The notes under the pieces were generated by a model. It was given only the letters and a program-made list of their open reading frames with translations. It ran no database searches and was not told where the DNA came from. Of a stretch of 41,355 bases of DNA, positions 9,196-17,409 are shown in pieces (the stretch's first letter is position 1; every line of letters begins with the position of its first letter). Source of the DNA: Pyrinomonadaceae bacterium (GTDB lineage Bacteria > Acidobacteriota > Blastocatellia > Pyrinomonadales > Pyrinomonadaceae); the NCBI GenBank assembly GCA_013811945.1, contig JACCUI010000283.1:1-41355 (forward strand), written 5' to 3'. A program made the position numbers and the translations under genes.

Positions 9196-9834
9196 ATGCT
9201 TACGTTTATGTCTTTAATAGCCGTAAGCGGTTGGTTTGCGTTGGGACTGCAATTTTACCTCGTGCTCGTCAATCCAGATCTCGGTGGCTTAACGCCTGTC
9301 CAAAGAACGGTCAAGTTTTTTAGCTACTTCACAATTTTGTCGAACTTGCTTGTCACGCTGAGTCTAACGATTTGTTTGCTGATGCCGCAATCCGGTTTGC
9401 GCAAGTTTTTTTCACGACCGACCGTAAAATCAGCTATCGCGGCTTATATTACGATAGTTGGAATTGTGTATAGTTTGGTGCTGCGCCAACTGTGGAAGCC
9501 CGAAGATTTTCAATTGGTTGCCGATGTGATGCTCCACGATGGTATTCCGATAATGTATGTTTTGTATTGGTTTATCTTTGTGCCGAAAGGCGAACTGAAC
9601 TGGAAAACTCCAATCTCGTGGCTGATTTTTCCTTTGATTTACCTGCCATACACTTTGATTCGCGGTGCTGTGTCCAACCAATATCCGTACCCCTTTGTTG
9701 ATGTCAGCCAGCATGGATTTCCCACTGTGTTGTTTAATAGCGTGATGCTGCTTGTCGGGTTCTTTGTGATGGGCGAAATCTTTGTGGGAATTGATAAATT
9801 GATGAGCCAAACTTCAATTCAGAACGCCAGTTGA
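9196..9834 (+). CDS. Pr6Pr-type integral membrane protein
   Basis: A 212-residue protein with about six membrane segments, no large soluble part, and the features of the bacterial Pr6Pr (FAR-17a/AIG1-like) family: an early YFTILSN motif after TM1, a His in LHDGIPIMYVLYW, a middle WLIFPLIYLPYTLIRG motif, and YPYPFVDV before the last segment. Biochemical function of bacterial members is not established, though eukaryotic AIG1/ADTRP relatives hydrolyse fatty-acid esters of hydroxy fatty acids. It starts 50 bp after the META-domain gene and may share its transcript. Strongly AT-rich compared with neighbours. Confidence 0.7.
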   Translation: MLTFMSLIAVSGWFALGLQFYLVLVNPDLGGLTPVQRTVKFFSYFTILSNLLVTLSLTICLLMPQSGLRKFFSRPTVKSAIAAYITIVGIVYSLVLRQLWKPEDFQLVADVMLHDGIPIMYVLYWFIFVPKGELNWKTPISWLIFPLIYLPYTLIRGAVSNQYPYPFVDVSQHGFPTVLFNSVMLLVGFFVMGEIFVGIDKLMSQTSIQNAS

Positions 9835-10074
9835 CAGAGGCAGCAGGTGCGACTTCTGTTCTCACACGACGAGATGGGAAGGGGGAGATGGAGTGACGCG
9901 GGAAGGTCGACATAAGGAAAGATACTCCGAATAGAACTGATTTGGCCGACGTCTCCCCGTCTCCGTTTCACCCCGTCTATTCGTCTCCTCGCCTCACCAT
10001 CTCCTCGTCATTTTGGGAACTAAAGGCCACTTGCCGCGTGTAAGCGGCTAAAATCTTTCCGGAGGATTGCGTTC

Positions 10075-11136
10075 ATGACAATTAGAAGCGTGTTTTCTCT
10101 CGTGATCTCCCTATTCTTAGCAGCTTGTGTCGCGTTAGCTCAGCAGACTCCCCCTGCACCCGTGGCGCCGCCCGCGCCAGCCGAGCCTTTTGGCCAGTCG
10201 TTTTCCATGTTCATTGGCGGCGGCAGTTTGCTCGGCGTTCATGCGGAGGACATTATCAAGGAGAATATGGGTCGCTACGGTCTGCGCGAAGCGCGAGGTG
10301 TGGGTATCACAAGCGTCGTTAAAGACAGCCCGGCTGAAAAGGCCGGCCTGAAGAAGGACGATGTGATTCTGCGATTCGACGGCGAGAGCGTCACCAGTAC
10401 ACGGAAATTGACCCGGCTGGTATCGGAAGTTGCTCCAGACCAGACAGTTCGACTCGGGCTCAGCCGGGGAGCCGCGGAACAGGAAGTTGCCGTGACGATC
10501 GGCAAACGCAAGGACTCCATGGACGCGCTGAATAACTTGCAGGGATTGGGTGGCAAGCTGGAAGGACTAGAGGGCCTGGTGCCCCCGGAAGCGAGGGTCT
10601 GGAAGTGGGAAGGACCCGACTCAGGCAACGACGGTTTCGCGTTTGCCTTCGGCAACAATCGACGCATCGGCGTCAGCACGACGCAGTTGACGAAACAACT
10701 TGCTGAATTCTTTGGCGTTGCGGATGGAAAAGGAGTGCTGGTGGCTTCTGTCGGAGATGACAGTCCGGCCGCCAAAGCCGGAATCAGAGCGGGAGACGTA
10801 ATTACCGCAGTGGATGGCGAGAAGATTGAAGACACCGGCGATCTTACACGCGCGCTCGGCAAGAAGAAGGAAGGTGACGTTACGCTCACAATCGTTCGGG
10901 ACAAGAATCAGCGCAGCATCACTGTCACTCCCAAAGCGGCCAGTCCGTCCACAGGTCCTCCGGGAACGGCCCCGCAAGTAGGGCGTCGAGTGATTATTCC
11001 GCGCATCAACCTGCCGACAATTCCGCCTATCAACATAATGATTCCGCGCATTGATCTCCCTACGATCCCTGAAATTCACGTCAATATTGAGGGAGTGCCC
11101 AGAGGGCGCAGAAAAACGATCTCGCCACCCATCTAG
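10075..11136 (+). CDS. Exported twin-PDZ protein without protease domain
   Basis: A 353-residue secreted or periplasmic protein: signal peptide (MTIRSVFSLVISLFLAACVA, cleavage near ALA-QQT), a Pro/Ala linker, PDZ domain 1 (about 70-145; SPAEKAGLKKDDVILRFDGE) and PDZ domain 2 (about 205-295; SPAAKAGIRAGDVITAVDGE). The PDZ pattern is that of HtrA/DegP proteases, but no trypsin-like His/Asp/Ser domain is present. The tail is an unusual series of Pro-Ile repeats (IPRINLPTIPPIN). A GGAGGA ribosome site precedes the ATG. Likely an adaptor or binding protein of the envelope. Confidence 0.8.
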   Translation: MTIRSVFSLVISLFLAACVALAQQTPPAPVAPPAPAEPFGQSFSMFIGGGSLLGVHAEDIIKENMGRYGLREARGVGITSVVKDSPAEKAGLKKDDVILRFDGESVTSTRKLTRLVSEVAPDQTVRLGLSRGAAEQEVAVTIGKRKDSMDALNNLQGLGGKLEGLEGLVPPEARVWKWEGPDSGNDGFAFAFGNNRRIGVSTTQLTKQLAEFFGVADGKGVLVASVGDDSPAAKAGIRAGDVITAVDGEKIEDTGDLTRALGKKKEGDVTLTIVRDKNQRSITVTPKAASPSTGPPGTAPQVGRRVIIPRINLPTIPPINIMIPRIDLPTIPEIHVNIEGVPRGRRKTISPPI

Positions 11137-11158
11137 ATCGAACGCAGCAGGTCGATCT

Positions 11159-11234
11159 GTCAGAACCGCGAGCGGTAGCGACCGGGTTGTATACTCCATG
11201 TTGAGACCGGGTCGCTACCGCTTCCCGTTCTGAC
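11159..11234. repeat. Inverted repeat, family A (GCGGTAGCGACC core), copy 1
   Basis: Two 28-bp arms beginning GTCAGAAC and carrying AGCGGTAGCGACC, in opposite orientation around a 20-bp spacer. It lies between the convergent PDZ and TPR-tail genes and could serve both as a bidirectional transcript end. The core is shared with copies at 23566, 31886, 37062, 40031 and 40102. Confidence 0.8.
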
Positions 11235-11240
11235 AAGCAC

Positions 11241-13127
11241 CTAAGGCTGGCTCAGTTTCTTCTTACCTTCAACTGCATCGTTGTAAGTGGTTCCGCGCGC
11301 ATCACAAATCTTGATCGCCTCGTCAAAATCTTTCGCGGCCTCGCCCGCGTTGTCCATGAAAGAGTGGATCCGGCCCATCGCTTCGTGAGCACGGCAGAGG
11401 AGTGGACGGTTCGATTCAGCTGAGGCAGCCTGCACGGCAAAGCGATAGTTCCCGAGGGCACGATTCAATCGCTCTGCCTGAACGTTCTCGTCCGTCGCAT
11501 CGGCCGCGGCCAGACTGGCGGTTTGCGCCAGGGCGAAAAAGATGCGCGGCTCGCGGGGATAGTCAGTCAACAACTCCTTCAGACGCGTCTCCGCATTGGG
11601 GTAGTCCTTCAGACGAAGGACGTCTTCGATCTCCGAAAGCTTCTTGACGAGCGACGCAGCTCTTGCGGCCCCGGCCTCGGAATATACCACCGGAGCTTCC
11701 GCCTCAGCTTTTCTCGCTGCGAGTCGCGCTTCTCGGGCTGCCCGCGCGCGCTCACGGGCCTCAACATTCTCAGTGAGGCGCTTACTTTCGCGAACCGGAT
11801 CGAAAGAAGTGATCATGTCCACGAAAAAGTTGGCCACATCAAAACCGCTGCTCTCGATACCTTTCAACTGAGCGGCAAAAAAGAAAGCGAGCAGTGCGCC
11901 ATGCTCATAGTCGGCGGCGAGCTTGGCCACGGCGTCGTCCTGAACAGCGCTCACCGCAGCGCGAGTTTCCTGGACGATTGCAGCGCGCGACGCCTCGTCC
12001 TGGGCCCGATCCAGTTTGCCGCGAACTTCGCGGCCAAGAGTCTCAAGCCTTCTTAATTCCTCAAACCTCGCGTCGGCCGCAGCGACGAGGGACCGCGAGA
12101 CTACGATAAATATATCGGGTGTGACTGTGGCACCTGTTTTCTCGCGCTCGCTGATGATCTGTTTGATTTGGTCTCGCCGACCGGCGATCTCCCGGTTGAA
12201 TCGCAACATCAGCGGGTCAATTACATACTGAAGATAGGCCCGCCTCAATTCTGAGGATACCGGATCCGTTCCTTCGGGAACGATGGCGTAATACTCATCG
12301 CCAATTACGCGGAAGTTAATCGCTCCCGGCGCTGCCAGAAGATCCGGCACGATAAAAAATCGCCGCACATGCTCGCGCATCCTGTAGGTCCGGGCAGGGT
12401 TCTTCTTCTTTCCGCTCGCCGGGGCCTTCACAAGCACGCGCTCAGACGAAGTCGTGATCGGCCGCGTGTGCAGATAGGTGAGTACCGAGCGAATCAGTTC
12501 CGCTGCCGGCGGTTTTAGCCGGTCACCTTCGGCCTGGTAGGCGCGTGTGTATGAAACGAGCCGTTCATCTATTCCGGAGCGGCGATAAAACTCTTGCACG
12601 AGGGGCGCGAAGTCGAGCACTTCCAATATTCCGCCGGGAAGGTCATCGGATCTTTCAGGTGCGTCAAGCGTGGGTGGTGGACCGAGGGCGAGGGCGAGGG
12701 AAACATAACGTGCTGCCTGATCGGCGGCGGTGGCGGGCGCAGGGAGTTTGGTGCGTTCATAAAAGGCATTCAGCCGGCTGCGAAGATCCGGATCGAGGGT
12801 CGCGAGGCCCTTTCTTACCTGACTGCGGAAAGCTGACGGCTGTCTGCCATTCGCGACCGGATCGAAGCCCGCGGCCTCGAGGGCAGCCATCACGATGATC
12901 AGTCTCGGTTCAGCCTGAAACTCTACCCCATACTCAGCCAGATCGAAGCCCGCGGCTGGTCGCTGAGGCTGTGGTCCCGACGGGCGGGAAGCCGGAGTGG
13001 GAGTTGATGTCACCCCCACAGATCGGGTAGGAGGCGGTGTGGTCTGCGAATAGGCGATACCGCTCGCCACTAACGTTGTGGTAAAGGTGATAACGACAGT
13101 AAGTATTAAAGCTAAGTATTCCTTCAT
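11241..13127 (-). CDS. Exported protein with TPR-like C-terminus
   Basis: A 628-residue protein when started at the ATG at 13127, which gives a clear signal peptide (MKEYLALILTVVITFTTTLV...AYSQ); a longer reading adds 41 unlikely residues. The mature N-terminus is Pro/Thr-rich (about 30-65). The middle is a helical region I cannot assign. The last 130 residues (PNAETRLKELLTDYPREPRI, then GEAAKDFDEAIKICDA) have the spacing of tetratricopeptide repeats, preceded by a long Ala/Arg/Glu coiled stretch (ENVEARERARAAREARLAAR). Probably an envelope scaffold protein. It is the last gene of a minus-strand run after the STAS and DUF2062 genes. Confidence 0.7.
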   Translation of the reverse strand: MKEYLALILTVVITFTTTLVASGIAYSQTTPPPTRSVGVTSTPTPASRPSGPQPQRPAAGFDLAEYGVEFQAEPRLIIVMAALEAAGFDPVANGRQPSAFRSQVRKGLATLDPDLRSRLNAFYERTKLPAPATAADQAARYVSLALALGPPPTLDAPERSDDLPGGILEVLDFAPLVQEFYRRSGIDERLVSYTRAYQAEGDRLKPPAAELIRSVLTYLHTRPITTSSERVLVKAPASGKKKNPARTYRMREHVRRFFIVPDLLAAPGAINFRVIGDEYYAIVPEGTDPVSSELRRAYLQYVIDPLMLRFNREIAGRRDQIKQIISEREKTGATVTPDIFIVVSRSLVAAADARFEELRRLETLGREVRGKLDRAQDEASRAAIVQETRAAVSAVQDDAVAKLAADYEHGALLAFFFAAQLKGIESSGFDVANFFVDMITSFDPVRESKRLTENVEARERARAAREARLAARKAEAEAPVVYSEAGAARAASLVKKLSEIEDVLRLKDYPNAETRLKELLTDYPREPRIFFALAQTASLAAADATDENVQAERLNRALGNYRFAVQAASAESNRPLLCRAHEAMGRIHSFMDNAGEAAKDFDEAIKICDARGTTYNDAVEGKKKLSQP

Positions 13128-13268
13128 ATAACTAAGAGTTTTCAACCACGACCCCAACGAGAATTTAAGGCTTGGAAACAATAGGGAGATGCGATTGCCG
13201 AGCCCACAGATGCCAGAGCCATTCCCAACCCAACCTGCAAATTTGCTCACCTTGAATGGTCTACCGTT

Positions 13269-13742
13269 CTAAGGCGACTCTTGCCTTCGCTTACGATGCT
13301 GGCGCAACAGCCACAATGTTAATGGATATGCCAGAAGGGAACAAATTATCGAAAGCATACTGGCACCCAGGGCGAAGGGCTCGACCACGTACCAACTGTG
13401 GACAACCACCTGGTGGTAATAGTTACTGCTAAAGAGGCGAGGATTCTTTATTAACTCAACTCCCTCAGCAGGGATGCTCACAGGGCGTCCGAGCACAAAG
13501 GCCCCGAGCGCGTATGACACCACAATAATCGGCACCATGGTCAGGAACGGATTATTGAGAAAAGTTCCTGCGTAGATGGCGATCTTATTGAAGCGGAACA
13601 GGAACGCGACCAGGGTAGCGGCAATCGTGTGCAGCCCGAGGAAAGGAGAGAAGGCGATGAAAACACCGATCGAAAAAGCAAGTGCTGTGCGCTCGGGTGG
13701 ATCGTCGATAGCGAGCAGACGGCGAAGCGTGGCGGGAAACAT
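13269..13742 (-). CDS. DUF2062 membrane protein
   Basis: A 157-residue inner-membrane protein of the DUF2062 family. The ATG at 13742 (MFPATLRRLLAIDDPP) is preferred over an upstream TTG. SIGVFIAFSPFLGLHTIAA and FNKIAIYAGTFLNNPFLTMV are the diagnostic hydrophobic blocks, with a third membrane segment near the C-terminus and a basic tail (RQHRKRRQESP). Function of the family is unknown. It lies 65 bp after the second STAS gene on the same strand. Confidence 0.8.
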   Translation of the reverse strand: MFPATLRRLLAIDDPPERTALAFSIGVFIAFSPFLGLHTIAATLVAFLFRFNKIAIYAGTFLNNPFLTMVPIIVVSYALGAFVLGRPVSIPAEGVELIKNPRLFSSNYYHQVVVHSWYVVEPFALGASMLSIICSLLAYPLTLWLLRQHRKRRQESP

Positions 13743-13776
13743 AAAAAGTTTCGAGTCTCGAGTTGCAACGGTCAAA

Positions 13777-13804
13777 CCCGAAATTCGGAACCCGAAACTC
13801 GGAA
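13777..13804. repeat. Tandem CCCGAAAyTCGGAA repeat
   Basis: Two adjacent 14-bp units, CCCGAAATTCGGAA and CCCGAAACTCGGAA, each itself palindromic. They lie in the short gap between a STAS gene and the DUF2062 gene and can form a hairpin in the transcript. Confidence 0.55.
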
Positions 13805-13807
13805 CTC

Positions 13808-14155
13808 TTATTTGAAGCTATTCAAAGCCTCAGCTTCGTTATCGTAGGCGTCGAACACGGTCAGGAGTTTGGTGATCACAAGTAGATCCTGGATCTTATC
13901 GGTGAGGTTCAATAACTTAACCTGGCCACCCTGGCGACTGATTGTGGTGTAATTCGCGATCAGTTCGCCGATGCCGCTCGAATCCATGTACTTAACGCCC
14001 CCCAGATTGAGCAAAACCTTTTTCTTCCCCTCCTCGGCCAGCCGGCGCGTCGTATCGCGCAAAGCTATGCTGCCTTCACCCATTCTCACGGGCCCGTTCA
14101 AGTCGAGGATGGTGACGTCCCCTGCTTGTCGTTCCTTCAACTCAAGCTCTGCCAT
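13808..14155 (-). CDS. Anti-sigma factor antagonist, STAS domain (paralogue 2)
   Basis: A single-domain STAS protein of 115 residues, the SpoIIAA/RsbV type. [12 protein letters not shown] (about residue 58) is the phosphorylation loop, with the Ser targeted by an RsbW-like kinase. The unphosphorylated form frees a sigma factor by binding the anti-sigma factor. It is highly similar to the STAS gene 64 bp upstream and starts with the same MAEL. A GGAG ribosome site precedes the ATG. No PP2C phosphatase, which would reset this switch, is found in the window. Confidence 0.88.
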   Translation of the reverse strand: MAELELKERQAGDVTILDLNGPVRMGEGSIALRDTTRRLAEEGKKKVLLNLGGVKYMDSSGIGELIANYTTISRQGGQVKLLNLTDKIQDLLVITKLLTVFDAYDNEAEALNSFK

Positions 14156-14219
14156 GACTCAAATCTCCATTAACCGCCAGTAGATTCTGAAATGCTGATC
14201 GAGATCTCATTAGACCCAA

Positions 14220-14567
14220 TTATTTGAATCCGTTGAGGGCTTCGGACTCGCTCTCGTATACGTCAAAGACTGTGAGTAGTTTCGTAATAGTCAGCAGGTC
14301 CTGGAGTTTTTGGGTGAGGTTGAGCAGCTTCAATTGGCCACCATCTTTTTCGATAGCCGTGTAGCTGGAAACCAGTTCGCCGATGCCACTCGAATCGATG
14401 TAACCTACGCCCGCGAGGTTCAACAAGATCTTCTTCTTGCCTTCCTCGAGCATGCGACGGATTGCCGTTCGCAGAGCCACGCTGCCTTCGCCTATAGTTA
14501 TTTTTCCCTTCATATCAAGAACGGTCACATCTCCGGCTTGACGTTCGGCAATGTTCAACTCAGCCAT
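14220..14567 (-). CDS. Anti-sigma factor antagonist, STAS domain (paralogue 1)
   Basis: A 115-residue STAS protein with [12 protein letters not shown] around the phosphorylatable Ser. It shares most residues with its downstream neighbour, including the ends MAEL and EALN.FK, so the pair arose by tandem duplication. An AAGGAG ribosome site precedes the ATG. It follows the RsbW-like gene by 14 bp, the usual antagonist/kinase pairing in partner-switch regulation of sigma factors or of other outputs. Confidence 0.88.
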   Translation of the reverse strand: MAELNIAERQAGDVTVLDMKGKITIGEGSVALRTAIRRMLEEGKKKILLNLAGVGYIDSSGIGELVSSYTAIEKDGGQLKLLNLTQKLQDLLTITKLLTVFDVYESESEALNGFK

Positions 14568-14581
14568 GTTACGGGATCTCC

Positions 14582-15067
14582 TTATATCGGATTAGCTCGT
14601 CTCTTGATCATGCGCACCGTGGTGCCACCGTCAGGGGAACTCGACCAATCGACTTCGTCAAAGAAGTTCCGCATAAAAAAGATACCGCGCCCGGAACTCT
14701 TTAGAATGTTTTCTTCTTTGGTCGGATCTGAAATGGTGTCTGGATTGAACCCTGGTCCCTGGTCGTGAACGCTGATTTCAAGAGAATCGAGGGAACACTT
14801 TACATTGATCTCGACGAGTTTTGTTTCGTCGAGCTTGTTTCCGTGAATCACCGCGTTTGCCATGGCCTCGCGGACAGCCATATCGATTCCAAACGCGTCT
14901 TCCTCACCAATGCCCGCGCGTGTGACAAGTCCGGCAACTGCGGTGGCAGCTTCATCAATAGCCTCAACACGGCTGGGCAACGCGAGTTCTGTCGTCTCTA
15001 CAGTCACTGGTGAAAAGCTGGCCTGCCAAGAGCCACTCGACGCTGACCTTGGGGGTGCTGGAACCAC
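14582..15067 (-). CDS. RsbW-like anti-sigma factor / serine kinase
   Basis: A GHKL-fold ATPase of 161 residues. The N box is [12 protein letters not shown] (about residue 68), the G1 box is [11 protein letters not shown], and the G2 box is [14 protein letters not shown]. Such proteins bind a sigma factor or response protein and phosphorylate a STAS antagonist, here surely one or both downstream STAS proteins. The start is a GTG at 15067, the first possible start after an in-frame stop. The N-terminal 30 residues are Ser/Pro-rich and outside the fold. The sigma factor it would control is not in the window. Confidence 0.85.
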   Translation of the reverse strand: MVPAPPRSASSGSWQASFSPVTVETTELALPSRVEAIDEAATAVAGLVTRAGIGEEDAFGIDMAVREAMANAVIHGNKLDETKLVEINVKCSLDSLEISVHDQGPGFNPDTISDPTKEENILKSSGRGIFFMRNFFDEVDWSSSPDGGTTVRMIKRRANPI

Positions 15068-15370
15068 AAGAGCTATCGGAAGTCCGAGGATTTAACACGC
15101 TGGCCACCCGGATGTCAAGAAAACGCCCGGAAGTGGTCGCGGGACATATTTTGGTGATCTGACAGTGCTCGACCGCACGAGCTGATGGTTGATACTAGCC
15201 CCGCACTTAGGAGACGATGTCCAAAACTCTTGAATTCCACAGCCGGGCGTGAATATCCTAATTCGCCCGACCACACAACACTGAGACGAGTTTCCCAAGA
15301 TGCGAATCTCCTCGCCTTGAAGGGTCACAGCTGAAGGTTGAGTGCTAAGGCATCTGGTAAGATTGGCGCG
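15068..15370. other. Intergenic region between divergent rsbW-like gene and aroA
   Basis: About 300 bp separating divergent genes, so promoters for both should lie here. I see no strong consensus promoter pair, no terminator and no convincing ORF: a 78-codon minus-strand frame has atypical composition and no family match. Confidence 0.5.
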
Positions 15371-16672
15371 ATGAAAATCACCCCGGCTCGCCGGATAAAC
15401 GGGCGAGTTCAGCTCCCCGGCGACAAGTCCATCTCACATCGAGCAGCGATTATTGCCGCCCTCGCAAACGGCACATCACGGATCACAAACTATTCTCCGA
15501 GCGAGGATTGTGCCGCCACACTTTCCTGTTTACGCAATCTCGGAGTCTCAATTCAATCAGAAGGCGGCAGCGTGATTGTGGGTGGCGCCGGCAAGTCCGG
15601 CTTGCGCGTCGCGAACGAGGCGCTCTTTTGCGGCAACAGTGGCTCGACGATGCGGATGCTTGCCGGGGTCCTTGCGGGGCAAGACTTCTCTTCGACTTTG
15701 ACCGGAGATGATTCCCTAAGCTCGCGTCCCATGCAAAGGATCATCGAGCCTCTGCAGTTGATGGGCGCAGAGATCGGATCGGAAAACGGAAAGCCACCTC
15801 TCACGATTAAGGGCCGGAATCCACTGAAACCCATTCGCTACGAGTTGCCGGTCGCCAGTGCCCAGGTGAAGTCGTGTGTGCTGCTGGCTGGGCTCAACGC
15901 CCAGGGACGCACCGAAGTAATTGAACGAGAGGAAACGCGTGACCACTCGGAACGAATGCTGAAATGGTTTGACGTGCCGCTGGAATGGAGTGTCGACGGT
16001 GCGATTTCGATCGATGGACCACGGACTTTTGCCGCCCGCGACGTTACCGTTCCGGGCGACATCTCATCCGCTGCCTTTCTGATGGCAGCCGCCGCCTTAC
16101 TGCCGGAATCGAGACTGGACGCCGAGGGTGTTGGACTCAATCCGACTCGCACGATGTTTGTGTCGATGCTGCGCTCCCTGGGAGTGGCTATCGAAGTTAC
16201 TGATGAGCGGGAAGAATCTTACGAGCCGGTGGGGCGTGTTGGGGTGAAAGGAAAGCTAAGGGCCGACCCTCCGTCTCCGGTGGATTCGACCCTCGTGCGT
16301 GGTAATTTGATCGCCCAATTGATTGATGAATTGCCGCTCCTCGCCGTGGTGGGAACACAGATGCCGGGAGGGATCGAGATTCGCGACGCGGCCGAGCTAA
16401 GACGCAAGGAGAGCGACCGCATTGACGCCACTGTGAGGAACCTGCGGGCGATGGGAGCGGAAGTCCAAGAGTTTGAAGACGGGCTGGCCGTAAACGGTCG
16501 GACGCAATTGCGTGGTGCGATGCTCGACTCTTATGGCGACCATCGCATCGCCATGGCTTTCGCGGTGGCTGCGCTTACTGCCGCAGGTGATTCCGAGATC
16601 GCGGGAGCGGAGTGCGTAGGCGTCTCGTTTCCCGATTTTTTCCGGCTCCTGGAATCCCTCGTCGAAAGGTGA
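15371..16672 (+). CDS. aroA: 3-phosphoshikimate 1-carboxyvinyltransferase (EPSP synthase)
   Basis: Shikimate-pathway enzyme joining shikimate-3-phosphate and PEP; 433 residues from the ATG at 15371 (MKITPARRINGRVQLPGDKS). An upstream in-frame start adds 11 unlikely residues. Conserved parts are GDKSISHR, GNSGSTMRMLAG, RPMQRIIEPL, SAQVKS, ETRDHSERML, NPTRTM and DGDHRIAMAF-like GDHRIAMAF. The set GDKS, SAQVK, RDHSE and NPTR is the pattern described for class II (CP4-like) enzymes, which are less sensitive to glyphosate than the E. coli class. It is followed by aroK at 119 bp, and a second aromatic operon lies at 33.5-36 kb. Confidence 0.95.
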   Translation: MKITPARRINGRVQLPGDKSISHRAAIIAALANGTSRITNYSPSEDCAATLSCLRNLGVSIQSEGGSVIVGGAGKSGLRVANEALFCGNSGSTMRMLAGVLAGQDFSSTLTGDDSLSSRPMQRIIEPLQLMGAEIGSENGKPPLTIKGRNPLKPIRYELPVASAQVKSCVLLAGLNAQGRTEVIEREETRDHSERMLKWFDVPLEWSVDGAISIDGPRTFAARDVTVPGDISSAAFLMAAAALLPESRLDAEGVGLNPTRTMFVSMLRSLGVAIEVTDEREESYEPVGRVGVKGKLRADPPSPVDSTLVRGNLIAQLIDELPLLAVVGTQMPGGIEIRDAAELRRKESDRIDATVRNLRAMGAEVQEFEDGLAVNGRTQLRGAMLDSYGDHRIAMAFAVAALTAAGDSEIAGAECVGVSFPDFFRLLESLVER

Positions 16673-16791
16673 GGGTAAGCTTCTGTTGCCATCCAGATTG
16701 AGACGTGGTACTGACCTCATCCATAGCGCATCTGAATCCAGGCGGGAACGGCCGGTGGGACAGTAGTGATGAGAAATATGAGAAATGACAA

Positions 16792-17319
16792 ATGGAAGAT
16801 GCTCTGATCGTCGTCACCGGCTTTATGGGCTCCGGCAAAAGCACCGTGGCGCGCGCCCTCGCGCTCCGGCTCGATTCGCAAATGGTCGATCTTGACGAGG
16901 AGATCCTCAAACAAGAAGGACGCTCAGCAAAGCATCTCATTGAGGAACAGGGCGAACCCGCGTTCCGTGAGATCGAAACCCGGGTGCTTCGCGATGTGCT
17001 CCATAATAATGCGGCGGGAGTTATCGCACTGGGCGGCGGCGCTTGGACCATGCCCGGAAATCGCGATTTGATCGTTTCAACAGGCTGCAAGAGTGTCTGG
17101 CTTGACGCACCATTTAGTCTTTGTTGGAAGAGGATCGTCGCCGGCATCCTGGATGGCAAAGACGGGCGGCCCCTCGCCCGGAACGAACAGGAAGCGCTCA
17201 CTCTCTACGCCGAGAGGCGGGCCGCTTATGCCTCTGCGGATTTGCATTTGGAAGTAACAGGATACAAGACTGCGGATGACTTGGCGCTGGAAATCGTTAA
17301 AGCCTTACTAGAGTGCTGA
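16792..17319 (+). CDS. aroK: Shikimate kinase
   Basis: Phosphorylates shikimate at the 3-hydroxyl with ATP, directly supplying the AroA substrate. The 175-residue protein has a P-loop at GFMGSGKSTVARALA (residues 9-23), DLDEEI with the shikimate-contacting Asp, FREIETRVLRDV with the conserved Arg, GGGAW for substrate binding, and a C-terminal lid Arg region near GRPLAR. The ATG at 16792 has a weak ribosome site. Same strand and 119 bp after aroA, so an aroA-aroK unit is likely. Confidence 0.93.
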   Translation: MEDALIVVTGFMGSGKSTVARALALRLDSQMVDLDEEILKQEGRSAKHLIEEQGEPAFREIETRVLRDVLHNNAAGVIALGGGAWTMPGNRDLIVSTGCKSVWLDAPFSLCWKRIVAGILDGKDGRPLARNEQEALTLYAERRAAYASADLHLEVTGYKTADDLALEIVKALLEC

Positions 17320-17324
17320 AAAAC

Positions 17325-17397
17325 AAACACGATCCACAAAATCACACGAAATTGCTGCCTTAATTCGAGTTGCTTCGTGATTTCGTGGATCGTTTTT
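17325..17397. repeat. Palindromic element, family B, copy 2
   Basis: Left arm ACGATCCACAAAATCACACG, right arm TTCGTGATTTCGTGGATCGT, ending in a run of five T. It begins 6 bp after the aroK stop codon, so this copy could double as an intrinsic terminator of aroA-aroK. Confidence 0.82.
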
Positions 17398-17409
17398 AGG
17401 GTCCATGCT

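Noticed and set aside
15092-15328. 78-codon minus-strand ORF upstream of the RsbW-like gene
   Set aside because: Scattered Cys and Pro, no ribosome site and no family resemblance; probably a chance frame.
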